DNA of 64,000 nucleotides from an uncultured Mobiluncus sp. (GTDB lineage: Bacteria; Actinomycetota; Actinomycetes; Actinomycetales; Actinomycetaceae), in the NCBI RefSeq assembly GCF_943914685.1, contig NZ_CALUCZ010000004.1, forward strand, positions 62,001 to 126,000. The letters are read 5' to 3'. This document shows, piece after piece, positions 57,001 through 60,617 of this stretch. The translations under genes and the position numbers were made by a program. The notes beneath the pieces were generated by a model. That model had not been told where the DNA came from. It was given only the letters and a program-made list of their open reading frames with translations, and did not search any database. Position 1 is the stretch's first letter. Every line of letters starts with the position of its first letter.

Positions 57001-57160
57001 AGGAGGGCATAACCAAGCCGCCAACGGCCCACGCCACGGCGATTGCTGATGCAATCACCCCCGCGGTCCAGTTTCGGCTCTTTTTATTCTGTTGCTTAAA
57101 GCTCACTAAAGTGGGCTTTCCCGGCTGGTTTTGCCGCGGGTTCTTGGCTATAGCACTCAT
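42038..57160 (-). CDS. Giant wall-anchored adhesin (thioester, DUF5979-like and T-Q ester-bond repeat domains, LARTG)
   Basis: About 5,040 residues. The signal region has a basic N-terminus and a hydrophobic stretch ending near AAWAVGG-type sequence. A Ser/Pro/Glu-rich segment follows, then a thioester domain with Cys469 (SFCVEP) and Gln524 (YQNAIW) as the likely covalent-binding pair. Eleven tandem DUF5979-like Ig modules (about 863-2250; xxKxV starts, CxxxE ends) precede about 17 T-Q ester-bond modules (each ending DxxQTV), with two more DUF5979 modules near the end and one ester-like module at about 700-860. A Pro/Thr stalk, LARTG (5002-5006), hydrophobic helix and RRKR complete the sorting signal. 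ATG 57160 has GGAGG upstream; ATG 57187 is an alternative. Confidence 0.9.
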   Translation of the reverse strand: MSAIAKNPRQNQPGKPTLVSFKQQNKKSRNWTAGVIASAIAVAWAVGGLVMPSLAATPTAMASVHPTVTVSPNAQIGMEKDKSKRYVLAYTGNLFSTKDPQEAAEHYGETAKVGDFTAQYLPKECITKASGVRDGNPYWNGFDALDQVAPDRGATAKKPLKPSFEKGFGAWVIFPGGSSTTLPFNSSGSSSQAASSSRSAVSAVDPGEDEDTLTLSLEPIEGETADTGATQARIFGQTSDPSGDPATSTESTGSEDTPQLPASPEESSPALELSPESPAPAAVGANPTPTQTVVPGAVPFAYKFEPKMKEIKLKFDPSVDKDTAIADFKKQVEDAKADVMQQLDQFVIEKNIDAATKAKMVANLDAQFDNLLKRGLNWFEEQYSKTPSISKFPGIKACEENGPIVPPGSFILVKDWTADVKHHEPNVWKWAKKIRDGESTKLNPAISFLSIYPSDKANSFSVNGVPSFCVEPFYGSPGGPANVYTDPSKSTIYWAKEHPEKAETIKALAWHFAKNGEQHWGKYQNAIWMVIFGITDNGRAWDSENKQWGNAADTDVKTLIQQAKTAYENRQDANVVKALETMHLDQLSMEKANDGQSLLTVKLNDYDPNSAAGKAIGDKVYLAVAGATDQNGKSITRIELKDAVNGVTLKIANQKAFKISFAGTVEKVEDPYFVDAPTGATQGQVAVLTKTITVSGKLEVVWTFVDKPKPAISTTAKVNGADLVTDGAETATFSKADEVITLTDDVTYKDIPDVAGNLYLIGTLTKVSDGVATKVFTKTTDAKKDDTKIKGDGTLTGLFEHKVNASEVKNGDRFYYEEVLATSDPKYAGGGQIDSDYGKLNIIAQHTGEHADQTVNIVKNKAQLTLTKAADGAADKASGNVTFTVDCTDGTSATLYAPAKGGAANTDSTKAGTPSTIEVTPGATCTVQETYRPAPVNMPAAPTWSATNATQDGAAVPVTENGKTIGSQAKFVMGNTGAINLTATNTYQEQTGGFKVLKFVKSDDQFDADTAAKANGGKFNFYYTCNKGASGSFALPEDSTTDTDSNLWSYEVKNLPIGAKCSVTEINPTAPKGYEVTISAAGPLVNTSQATTVTLEPIRTDFTNQVSFINQYLPADAAFSLQKAAKFADGTPINDDFVLRYVCSDKSGKKVSDDVKVTGNGEAVSVKGVKPGMTCTITEPKKPAIAKANFKELSFDLSGAQYNVSNSERLVFDVPRNPDAVVLVTATNVYEQKMGSFKLTKKVKADGANPLKDKAFAFRVTCGDEDPVTVNLKNGETWTSKSYLADTECMIHEFNPSNAAVTNTVSYTNAQSLGGDDAKVVIKEGAEPKVEVVATNTVKANYGKFSVTKTVDGDAKATASEFAFEYKCDDVAKTHGTLNVKAGETKTVDNILVGTTCYIKENPVTIDGVTVTPSWVTDLANATGEYEGYKQFTIPEQKNGKAQELKLEAKNTLDYDKASFTIKKVVQGGAVFEPGTTFKFTYSCTAPNGKTYTQATPFGSQAKAKFIEVAPGQESAAIVVPKDSKCSVAEPKTQLDATNKQLVNNPNANPLKYVSTSFVPAGKDLASGEQTVTQGNVFQFAATNVYTEKMTGFKFYKAALTGNNAGNHTEQFYFNYSCQTPAGAVKNGSGYDLRAGSDPVTVENLPVGTKCVVWEKPAVAQANEKVTTKWTVDSADPVDGKEVKPFDTNAKAQPNGVAFTVDKENEALMIGATNDFTVPDTKLVVSKTIVAGENTNVGSKTVKLSATCKYPTDNAEHVIMKDKPFKDGDSAEFTTDVNDVKIPVGATCTITEDGAKVAGHKWTVEMKDGQKVLSDKATGTVTLDTEQGRTVEVINTYERELGKFKIIKSVSAAKNIKVHESYDFTYTCADPDDDTQKVEGKVTGVTDKGYKFAENIPVGYKCHITEDQAGSQNEQGSTLSATLSKNDFVVEKDDVVDVSVTNTYSDANGKFSVKKVIAAGSTASIVNGSYNFEYWCVTPDGSEIGTQDAPMKFSIAYDEKHPDENFWTSGNIPTGSKCSIREVTPSGNTAGIAAEVSWSVNESTTMQGVEPTPYTAVGAKGNFVFGAEGSTAGKFTIGKDGSTTGLTATNKLTHKDVELVLKKIAVSKPHGDYNGTHTVEHFNAQQNTGNKFMTRESVFMKVTCDDKLVSDDQHKDGVWEVPANGDSVTLPVKVSYGAKCTVAELDKNFNDYNMFYYQGWNHDVDMKATFDEAGVEPVEGHYSFDMVQDNKDKAAISFEAKATTQVSVTMTNKWDCFYNVDTTLVQEGVDGKREEGKPLELNIKQTDKYVTLSDTVKASNLPAGHYVAVGRLFDTSKGKVKSFNGGDHITWTDKNGVKQEYMWQEFNITNQSAGYGTQTFKFDTAHNSAYTISVDTLKKYPKGISVAVMIYRDPNYLNDGVLNACNSNCNMIAAELDLPGNQTVIPKWEPTMWTIAFDRTTNSRVLSTNKKTVPTQNLTDNLTYTRVPAGDYILYGRLVQTDDTSKSAVDNHKPITVPAGQDFLGKNRVDNEFTLETAKLTPGAEYVMFEYMLPADVDVNSLAGKTPAELQKMSKAANLPFHAEVDDICQKLYTPKLKTTASIDKPVTPDVSDDAKVTVTDKVKWTNLAGGRTYTMTGTLHIKTADGEDGGVLDDPGATATKTFKVDGPLDALVESGEVELTFTVKAKSLKTQTVVAFEEAKDRGVVVATHEEITDEDQTVYNPSIGTTASVKGGAAEAEGARVATVNMTEAKQVKDSKTKELSDVVVTDKVAYNSIAPGEYVMYGQLMKINGNNTTQVQTTFQKLSIAKDAPANGTMDLTFPGVKVVSGEKYVVFEKLYKASDFDQTAKQPKNGATAVAEHANPKDEAQTVYVPGVTTDAKDGDGDKYVDPTQNIKIIDTVTGSGLIPGKEYTIDGELMMVGANGEPVHTGVFNNHGDVKVVADANGKFTKDLIFEMSVEKAKELGLWVDENGQPTPTGKDLVVFENLKLNGTPVAIHHDITDEAQTVHSGKMGTSAKDSDGNQTMIPGQKNAVITDTVTFTGKFEPKHNYTLVGELHYVTTDANGVKTDAGKVPGVTVQSLPVTSDANGVIAKQTMKFTVPAKSIVEGKDLVVFETLHDGDAKGKVVVKHANPKDPAQTINVVKNSITTTAYDGGKDGKGSDPSDKNLDNSSAKVVIYDLVDYEGLQVGKEYTVTGTLYYQADATLADGTPVKAGQAIDAKYVTVTPAKFVAKTPSSKDKGAVKAIVKFEVDKAALATVPVVVFEDLMDGDVTVATHHDINDEAQVVYNPSLATVATVNGAKLVQLQKNQKDVTVDDKVTITNAAPGTYTLKGKLMAEDGKTVVATSDVPDVKVTKGVTDKNVTFTIPADKVKAGAKFVVFEELVDAKGEVVAEHKEMTSEEQTVRVGSLETTATDKADGDKVADNTKEVTIVDKVDYSGLNLNAKYADGTPKAYLLSGKLMDKETKQPVPGLAPVERVIGPANSVYRAEGQPDRPVEKVITSGTGFELLEFEVPANLILGKPVVVFETVYQDGKEYLIHHDINDDSQTVWAPKLGTKASAAGERGLVLADAKSTVKDTVTFTGMKVGETYVVAGELWNKTQNKSTGIKVTSDPFKAEKATWTEADFMTFEIPAGTVAENDELVVFETLYLGNKADGPAESTHEDPNDPAQTVGSGVKPGMKTVLSVDGNRAWEKNPTIPTVPVDSTQLVDTVSYVGLTPGVKYTLNATLMEIGLDGKVSNTGITGSATFTPDKASGTQQVGFNAIEKGKLKPGYKYVAYEQLIRTDKLGDKPLTHEDPNDGNQTVETSYNPTIETDLTQDGTQVIATDAALDLQDKVQMKGLIKGEKYVLVSRLVYNAGQPDETVLADGLEKFTADSVDMTKVIKFNVTADQLTAPMEAAKAAGSELKLVAYEYLTRASLVTGDDATIKASVTDTAKWDTSHAKADDTRQTVTVVDVPKIGTKLEYEGQKVVWEGDNVKLTDFVEYYNLLPETEYTLNGSLMGIAADGTASDTGVVGTGTLETPKATNGAARVSGTIKDGTAAKVEFTVPLSVLKANDKLVAFEELQLKGKLIAEHKELDDPDQTVKVKHPGVGTEASYDGKSNLTVWKGVNKEGKKAPETYTVHDVIRMANVEEGKTYALDGQVYSKIAYSNGDKTALATNAKTVKVTESMAVDPNADEIAKYGKDVKVYETTMDITVKATDIKSDGDKLVVFEQLWAEGTYESADGGKVTPKGDNKPVATHNDITADSQSINVNRPEFGSLTLTKAVTGWDENTANVERTNANYVFTVTCEQKGSTDTITLHEGESHTIDGIPVGDKCTITENVQNAEEQAGLKDTVKFTEANGVTVESTKNSDGTLKNGEGTVIVGGSPNGTDRVANVIVTAENVFTNDVTIGTHTTGEFGKKTSNGDTITDLVKYQNLQGGKYLLHTYFVEYDKAGQAHKIDYVPSEVREVTVEGGYAVGGHNGTWTIDVKVPTELIQEHKTVVLWEDLYRMPQDRKAFEAQLSKLPTGKTAAGLIAFHHEENLAPGKGTQWLEVSTHFGGFQVTKVVKTAADLPADVVAKIPTTWSFTYEAKVPNGKTAKQGTALKGSFNLTVDPKDPSKAVSPVFDGFPTGTEITITETDATAQIPTQAKWKVTWKSEGWTDGAEGTTKTFTITPAATVSVTALNEFSLVTPTLATVARTADDGKMLKPSEDTAVVDTVTYTNLVQGRDYWLKTELVYVDDTADPNDNKPVLGADGNPLVKWTKVTAETDNSEWVVDKDNPMVVPADANPDADVVFFESLYEMTKDGGEPKAGDKPIVEHRDNADPKQIITRRPALSLQTTAELSGGKAITAGEGATVNDKVTYSGLKAGADYTLVGTLVKKSDGSIVGSPVTVAGLKAEADGSGSWEMSIPLTAKDTASLANGEKLVVFEKAYVGNLPKAGTAAAGTYTPVLAHEDLEDASQTVNVVKPTTPPPYTPGTTPPTPPVESKTTTPPTPPVESKTTTPPPSNPPTIPVAPATTLPPMHPKVPPTLARTGAQAAIFGGLSILMIAAGAGIGLLAARRKRQSDAQ
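42143..42157 (-). other. LARTG cell-wall sorting motif
   Basis: Codons for L-A-R-T-G, followed by about 24 hydrophobic residues and RRKRQ at the C-terminus. The LAxTG form is the preferred signal of class E sortases rather than the LPxTG of class A. Confidence 0.85.
42237..42310 (-). repeat. Two tandem copies of a 36-bp unit in the adhesin stalk
   Basis: Two near-identical 36-base units encode TPPTPPVESKTT twice in a row, just before the sorting signal. This is the wall-spanning Pro/Thr stalk and may vary in copy number between strains by slippage. Confidence 0.75.
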
Positions 57161-57904
57161 GCTCAAATACCTCCATTTGTTAGCCATTTCTTCGGTCTGA
57201 CCCGTTTTGGGGACACTTCACCTGCTTATATACAGTGATAAGAATACCAGGTTTCCCAGCTATCTCCAAGAGTACTTCCAGGATTGTGCTGACAATCTAA
57301 CTATCACTCCAGAGGCGTTCGGCAAACCCCCGTTTTCCTTTAGGAAAACTCAGCTTAGCAGGGCAAATTTCGCGAAAATTAGCGGCAGTTTTCAGCGCCC
57401 TCTAAGAATGCAAAACTGAGTTTGTCACCTCGGCGCGAGGTAGAGAAACGGCAAATAAACAGTAAAAACGGCGGTTTTCTGCAAATCTCCCCAGTTTTTT
57501 TCGCTAACCTGAAAATAACCTTAAAAATTGACTTCGAACCTGAGAACAATGCCCCCCACCGGCGCTTTTGCCCGCAAAAGCGGACCCACAGCACCCGTGC
57601 GGCGGCACCGACCTTGTGAAAACACCTCTAACACCGACCCCCCAACCCCACCGCCGCGACCCCCAAAACCGACCAGACATTTCCAGGATTCCTTAAGCCT
57701 CGGCGTGTCCAATTTCAGATAGTGAAACGGAAAGACCGCCTAGTTTGAACGCAAACCCCCGGAAAACCGCGAAAAAACTCGGTGAAAGAATTTAGAAAAA
57801 CAACTTGTAATTTCCTGAAAATAGGGTATAGTTGAGTGTGTAGCGGCGTTGATGCTGGACTTTCCAGTAATCAGCGGTACGCAAGGATTGAATCTGGAGG
57901 AACC
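57161..57904. other. Long non-coding gap upstream of the giant adhesin
   Basis: 744 bases between divergent genes. The short open frames here lack ribosome sites and family resemblance. The adhesin leader near 57220-57245 is A/T-rich (TATATA on the minus strand) without a convincing -35 box. A perfect hairpin CGCTTTTG-CCCG-CAAAAGCG lies at 57563-57582, and 57630-57670 is a C-rich tract. The right end holds the promoter of the secreted peptide gene. Such a large regulatory gap would suit controlled expression of a major surface protein. Confidence 0.45.
57805..57832 (+). promoter_or_regulatory. Promoter of the secreted peptide gene
   Basis: TTGTAA (57805-57810) and TATAGT (57827-57832) are separated by 16 bases within A/T-rich DNA. 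The start codon follows about 70 bases later. Confidence 0.6.
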
Positions 57905-58090
57905 ATGCAGACACAAAAGAAGGGCATGATGGCCGCAGTGGCGCTCGCCATGGTGGTGGCTTTGAGCACCCTGTTGCCTGCTCAGGCTGACGATAATGCA
58001 TCCAACACGACCGGAAACACACAAGTCCAGCCCGTAGAAATCTCCTACGGCGACTACGAACAGGTCATGGTAGAGGTCAGCGCCGACTGA
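57905..58090 (+). CDS. Small secreted acidic peptide precursor
   Basis: A 61-residue precursor. The first 28 residues are a signal peptide (QKKG, a long hydrophobic core, LPAQA cleavage site). The predicted mature peptide of 33 residues (DDNASNTTGNTQ..., ending VMVEVSAD) has seven acidic and no basic residues and no cysteine. TGGAGGAA precedes ATG 57905; an in-frame upstream ATG at 57836 lacks such a site. It has its own promoter and terminator. No family is recognised; signalling peptide, small surface factor or bacteriocin-like roles are all speculation. Confidence 0.7.
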   Translation: MQTQKKGMMAAVALAMVVALSTLLPAQADDNASNTTGNTQVQPVEISYGDYEQVMVEVSAD

Positions 58091-58120
58091 GACACTGAGA
58101 CACGGTAAGCTAAAGCCTAT

Positions 58121-58152
58121 AGACCCGCCGCCAACCGGTGGGTCTTTATTTC
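58121..58152 (+). terminator. Terminator after the secreted peptide gene
   Basis: AGACCCGCCG pairs with CGGTGGGTCT (one G-U pair) and is followed by TTATTT, about 30 bases after the stop codon. Confidence 0.7.
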
Positions 58153-58189
58153 GCCCTCTCACCAGGCACAACACCAGACGGAGGAACCT

Positions 58190-58675
58190 ATGGAACGCAG
58201 CAAAATACTGGAAACCCTGCAGGAACACGGCGTCGAATACAAGCTGGTGGAACACCCGCCGGCCACGACCATCGAGCTGGCAGACGAATATATCGAGGGC
58301 CACGAGGGCGTGCGCACCAAGAGCCTGTTCCTGACCAACCGCAAGAAAACCCGCACATACCTTTTAATTACAGACGAGTATAAACAGATTGATTTGAAAG
58401 GTTTTGCCGGCGAAGTCGGGGAAAGCCGCCTGTCGTTCGGGTCCGGCGAGCTGCTGGCGGAAACCCTCGGCCTGGAGCCGGGAGTCGTCTCGCCCCTCGG
58501 AATGATTGACCCCGGCCACCGTTCGGTCGCGCTCTACCTGGACAAAGCCATGATGCAGGAGGAAATTTTTACTTTCCACCCGGGCGACAACCGCGCCACC
58601 CTGTTCATGGGAACCCAGGATTTCCTGCGGCTCTATGACGAGCTGGGGATTGCGTATCATCTGGTGGAGGTGTAA
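58190..58675 (+). CDS. YbaK/ProX-type aminoacyl-tRNA deacylase
   Basis: A 161-residue single-domain protein of the YbaK/prolyl-tRNA editing (PrdX/ProXp) family. These hydrolyse mischarged tRNAs such as Ala-tRNA-Pro or Cys-tRNA-Pro in trans. Typical segments are VEHPPATTIELADEY, the GVRTKSLFLTNRKK lysine loop, and GMIDPGHRSVALYLD. The substrate cannot be settled from sequence alone. GGAGG lies upstream of ATG 58190. It is followed by a convergent toxin-antitoxin operon. Confidence 0.88.
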   Translation: MERSKILETLQEHGVEYKLVEHPPATTIELADEYIEGHEGVRTKSLFLTNRKKTRTYLLITDEYKQIDLKGFAGEVGESRLSFGSGELLAETLGLEPGVVSPLGMIDPGHRSVALYLDKAMMQEEIFTFHPGDNRATLFMGTQDFLRLYDELGIAYHLVEV

Positions 58676-58724
58676 TTCCGCCCGCTGGGTTCGCGGCCGG
58701 TTGTCCGGTGCGAGGTGGCTCTGG

Positions 58725-58985
58725 TTACATAGCGTCGATGAGGTCGCGCACCAGACCGCTGGGAGTGGTGTTCATTTTTTTGGCCAAGGCGGTTATTTTG
58801 TTTCTCCGGGCTTCGTCCAACCGAATCGTGAAAGGTTGGGCGTTTTTTCCGATGGTAACGGGCCTGCCGGGCTTGGAAGGAGCGAGATGCGAGCCCGTGT
58901 ACTCGGGTTCGGTCTCTTGGGCGGTGGCCCATTGTTCGATTTGTTCATCGGTGTAGGTCGTGCCGTTTGCCGCAGTCCAATTCAT
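58725..58985 (-). CDS. Ribbon-helix-helix antitoxin of a BrnT-like pair
   Basis: An 86-residue protein starting MNWTAANGTTYTDEQIEQ. The N-terminal part is acidic and likely contacts the toxin. The C-terminal part (PFTIRLDEARRNKITALAKK...TPSGLVRDLI) fits a ribbon-helix-helix DNA-binding domain. ATG 58985 overlaps the toxin TGA, so the toxin gene comes first, as in BrnT-BrnA systems. The longer open frame to 59048 runs inside the toxin gene and is discarded. It should repress the operon. Confidence 0.78.
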   Translation of the reverse strand: MNWTAANGTTYTDEQIEQWATAQETEPEYTGSHLAPSKPGRPVTIGKNAQPFTIRLDEARRNKITALAKKMNTTPSGLVRDLIDAM

Positions 58986-59236
58986 TTTTCCAGCCCTACC
59001 TCTCTCAATGTTTTCCTGGTTGCCTTCATAGCGTGGAACACGTGCCAAGTTTCGTTATCATTCTCAATCGCGATGTACTCAATGAGTCTTCCATCAGCGA
59101 TTCCTACACCCACCCATTGCACAGGGTCGGTATCTCGGGGGATACATCTCAACGTTGTGTTCCAGGCTTCGCGCACCATTGCCGGTGTTATGTCGGGGTG
59201 GCGTTGCGCAATCCGAGCGTTGATGTATATCTCCAC
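58982..59236 (-). CDS. BrnT-like small toxin
   Basis: An 84-residue protein starting at GTG 59236 with AGGAAA upstream. The fold-like pattern (MVREAWNTTLRC, then VGVGIADGRLIEYIAIEN, then WHVFHAMKATRKTLREVG) resembles the BrnT/DUF4258 ribonuclease-toxin group common in actinobacteria. The final helix with TRKTLRE often carries catalytic or RNA-contacting residues. It overlaps the following antitoxin gene. The family assignment is moderate rather than firm. Confidence 0.72.
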   Translation of the reverse strand: MEIYINARIAQRHPDITPAMVREAWNTTLRCIPRDTDPVQWVGVGIADGRLIEYIAIENDNETWHVFHAMKATRKTLREVGLEK

Positions 59237-59252
59237 TGTATTTCCTGCCCAC

Positions 59253-59298
59253 TATTATGTACGACATATATTGTATTATGTATTTCGTAAGCGTGCAA
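59253..59298 (-). promoter_or_regulatory. Promoter and operator of the BrnT-like operon
   Basis: On the minus strand TTGCAC (59293-59298) and TACAAT (59269-59274) stand 18 bases apart. TATTATGTA is repeated directly at 59253-59261 and 59274-59282, and ATGT-ACG-ACAT (59257-59267) is palindromic. These are likely antitoxin binding sites. Confidence 0.55.
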
Positions 59299-59363
59299 GG
59301 CATTTTCACTGTGAGACGTGGCTTGTGACACCACCAGCCCGGGCGGAGACACCCACGCTGTAA

Positions 59364-59408
59364 CCACCGCGCTCGTGAGAACCCCAACGCAACCCACCGC
59401 GCTTGTGA
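59364..59408. repeat. Short direct repeat upstream of tRNA-Ile
   Basis: CCACCGCGCT-C-GTGA (59364-59378) recurs 30 bp later as CCACCGCGCT-T-GTGA (59394-59408). A shorter relative, GGCTTGTGACA, is at about 59321. The stretch 59299-59499 has no gene. Confidence 0.5.
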
Positions 59409-59499
59409 CATCTTCAGCACACACCGGTGCGTATCCCCCCGCATACCCCGCGAATTTGCGCAAGATAGCGGGTTCGGGTAGTATCTTCTGGTGCCCAAA

Positions 59500-59576
59500 G
59501 GGCCTATAGCTCAGTTGGTTAGAGCGCAGTCCTGATAAGACTGAGGTCGCTGGTTCGAGCCCAGCTAGGCCCACCA
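59500..59576 (+). tRNA. tRNA-Ile (GAT)
   Basis: GGGCCTA (59500-59506) pairs with TAGGCCC (59566-59572). The anticodon loop CTGATAA gives anticodon GAT, the T loop is TTCGAGC, and discriminator A and CCA are encoded (59573-59576). Standard isoleucine tRNA for ATC/ATT codons. Confidence 0.97.
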
Positions 59577-59577
59577 A

Positions 59578-59599
59578 CCCCGAATCGTCGGGGTTTTTT
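59578..59599 (+). terminator. Intrinsic terminator between tRNA-Ile and tRNA-Ala
   Basis: CCCCGA-ATCG-TCGGGG followed by TTTTTT, directly after the tRNA-Ile CCA end. The two tRNA genes are therefore probably transcribed separately. Confidence 0.88.
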
Positions 59600-59609
59600 C
59601 ATAACAAAC

Positions 59610-59682
59610 GGGGCTATAGCGCAGCTGGTAGCGCATCTGCTTTGCAAGCAGAGGGTCGGGGGTTCGAGTCCCCCTAGCTCCA
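59610..59682 (+). tRNA. tRNA-Ala (TGC)
   Basis: GGGGCTA (59610-59616) pairs with TAGCTCC (59675-59681), discriminator A59682. The anticodon loop TTTGCAA gives TGC, and the T loop is TTCGAGT. The following bases are CCG, so the CCA end is added after transcription. A partial hairpin (AACCCGAAAG / CTTTCCGGGGTT) at about 59692-59722 may terminate it. Confidence 0.96.
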
Positions 59683-59890
59683 CCGGACAGACAAACCCGA
59701 AAGATTGATCCTTTCCGGGGTTCAACATTTTCCATTCAATACCCAGCAAGAACCCAAAATAAACAGATGGACCGGATGGCAGTTAACGAAACAGCCTACC
59801 CAGACGGATCAGTCGGACAGTCGGCACCTAATGCAGAATCGGAACCTGAACGGGTTGAAAACGCTCAGTCAGGCTGTAGCAAATCAGATA

Positions 59891-59932
59891 TTGACCAGAG
59901 GTCTGTAAGACATTATCATAATAATGTAAGAC
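59891..59932 (+). promoter_or_regulatory. Promoter and operator of the RelB/YafQ operon
   Basis: TTGACC (59891-59896) and TATCAT (59914-59919) are 17 bases apart. The -10 box sits in the inverted repeat CATTAT-CATA-ATAATG (59911-59926), itself flanked by direct repeats GTAAGAC (59905-59911 and 59926-59932), 21 bases apart. This is a good operator for autorepression by a RelB-type dimer. Confidence 0.7.
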
Positions 59933-59954
59933 GTTGATCGCTGGAAGGTGTCAA

Positions 59955-60221
59955 ATGAGTTCGGTTACAATCCGCGTTGATACTGCTACGAAAGAGGCTG
60001 CAGCCTCTATCGCAGAGGATTTCGGCTTTGATTTATCTTCTGTCACCCGCGCTTTTTACCGCCAGATGGTGCGGGAACGGCGCATTCCCCTGAACCTGTC
60101 CTACCCAGAGCCCAACGAGGAATCGGAAAAATCGATACACGAAGCCGAGGAAATCATCGCCCAAGGCGGCACGGGGCGTTTCAAAAATGCCCAAGAGATG
60201 TTTGATGACCTGGGAATTTAA
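59955..60221 (+). CDS. relB: RelB/DinJ-family antitoxin
   Basis: An 88-residue protein whose N-terminus (SSVTIRVDTATKEAAASIAEDFGFDLSSVTRAFYRQ in parts) forms a ribbon-helix-helix DNA-binding domain. The acidic C-terminal half (YPEPNEESEKSIHEAEEI) would wrap and inhibit the toxin. GGAAGGTG precedes ATG 59955. It lies 3 bases upstream of the toxin gene, with a repeat-rich promoter in front. Confidence 0.92.
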   Translation: MSSVTIRVDTATKEAAASIAEDFGFDLSSVTRAFYRQMVRERRIPLNLSYPEPNEESEKSIHEAEEIIAQGGTGRFKNAQEMFDDLGI

Positions 60222-60224
60222 TAT

Positions 60225-60521
60225 ATGTCACCGCTGATTCCTGATTACACCTCCAGCTTTCAACGCGATATTAAATCTCTAAAACGTAAGCATCGAGACA
60301 CGACTGTGTTGCATGAAGTCATCAGGCTCATTCTCGAAAATACCCCGGCATCTCATGATGAGCTGCGTCGACGACACAACACACATACGTTAAAGGGTAG
60401 TTGGGCAGGAAGCAACGAATGCCATGTGGCAAATGTTGGTGATTGGCTCTTGGTGTGGCGCACGGGCAACGGCATCGCCGTGTTTCAACGCACAGGCAGC
60501 CACGACGACATCTTTCGGTGA
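60225..60521 (+). CDS. YafQ-family mRNA interferase toxin
   Basis: A 98-residue RelE-superfamily ribonuclease that would cut mRNA on the ribosome. The sequence FQRDIKSLKRKHRD near the N-terminus and HTLKGSWAGSNECHV, LLVWRT and FQRTGSHDDIF follow YafQ closely. His residues near 56 and 93 and the C-terminal Phe correspond to likely catalytic positions. It is 3 bases after the antitoxin gene and apparently intact, so the pair is likely functional. Confidence 0.92.
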   Translation: MSPLIPDYTSSFQRDIKSLKRKHRDTTVLHEVIRLILENTPASHDELRRRHNTHTLKGSWAGSNECHVANVGDWLLVWRTGNGIAVFQRTGSHDDIFR

Positions 60522-60617
60522 ATAGTTTGTCACTGGTCGGCGGACGTTGTCCTAAAATACTTCCCCTGCTACAGCGCGGGAGTTCCGGGCGGCGAGGTTT
60601 TTTGATAGGTTCGAGAC

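Noticed and set aside
57563..57582. CGCTTTTG-CCCG-CAAAAGCG hairpin considered as a terminator.
   Set aside because: No gene ends nearby and no T-run follows, so its role cannot be assigned; noted only within the gap description.
57207..57722. Several 60-70 codon frames in the gap upstream of the adhesin.
   Set aside because: No ribosome sites, no family resemblance, and A/T-rich or C-rich low-complexity content.
59767..59937. A 56-codon hydrophilic frame upstream of relB.
   Set aside because: It has no ribosome site and overlaps the relB promoter and operator; composition alone is not enough.
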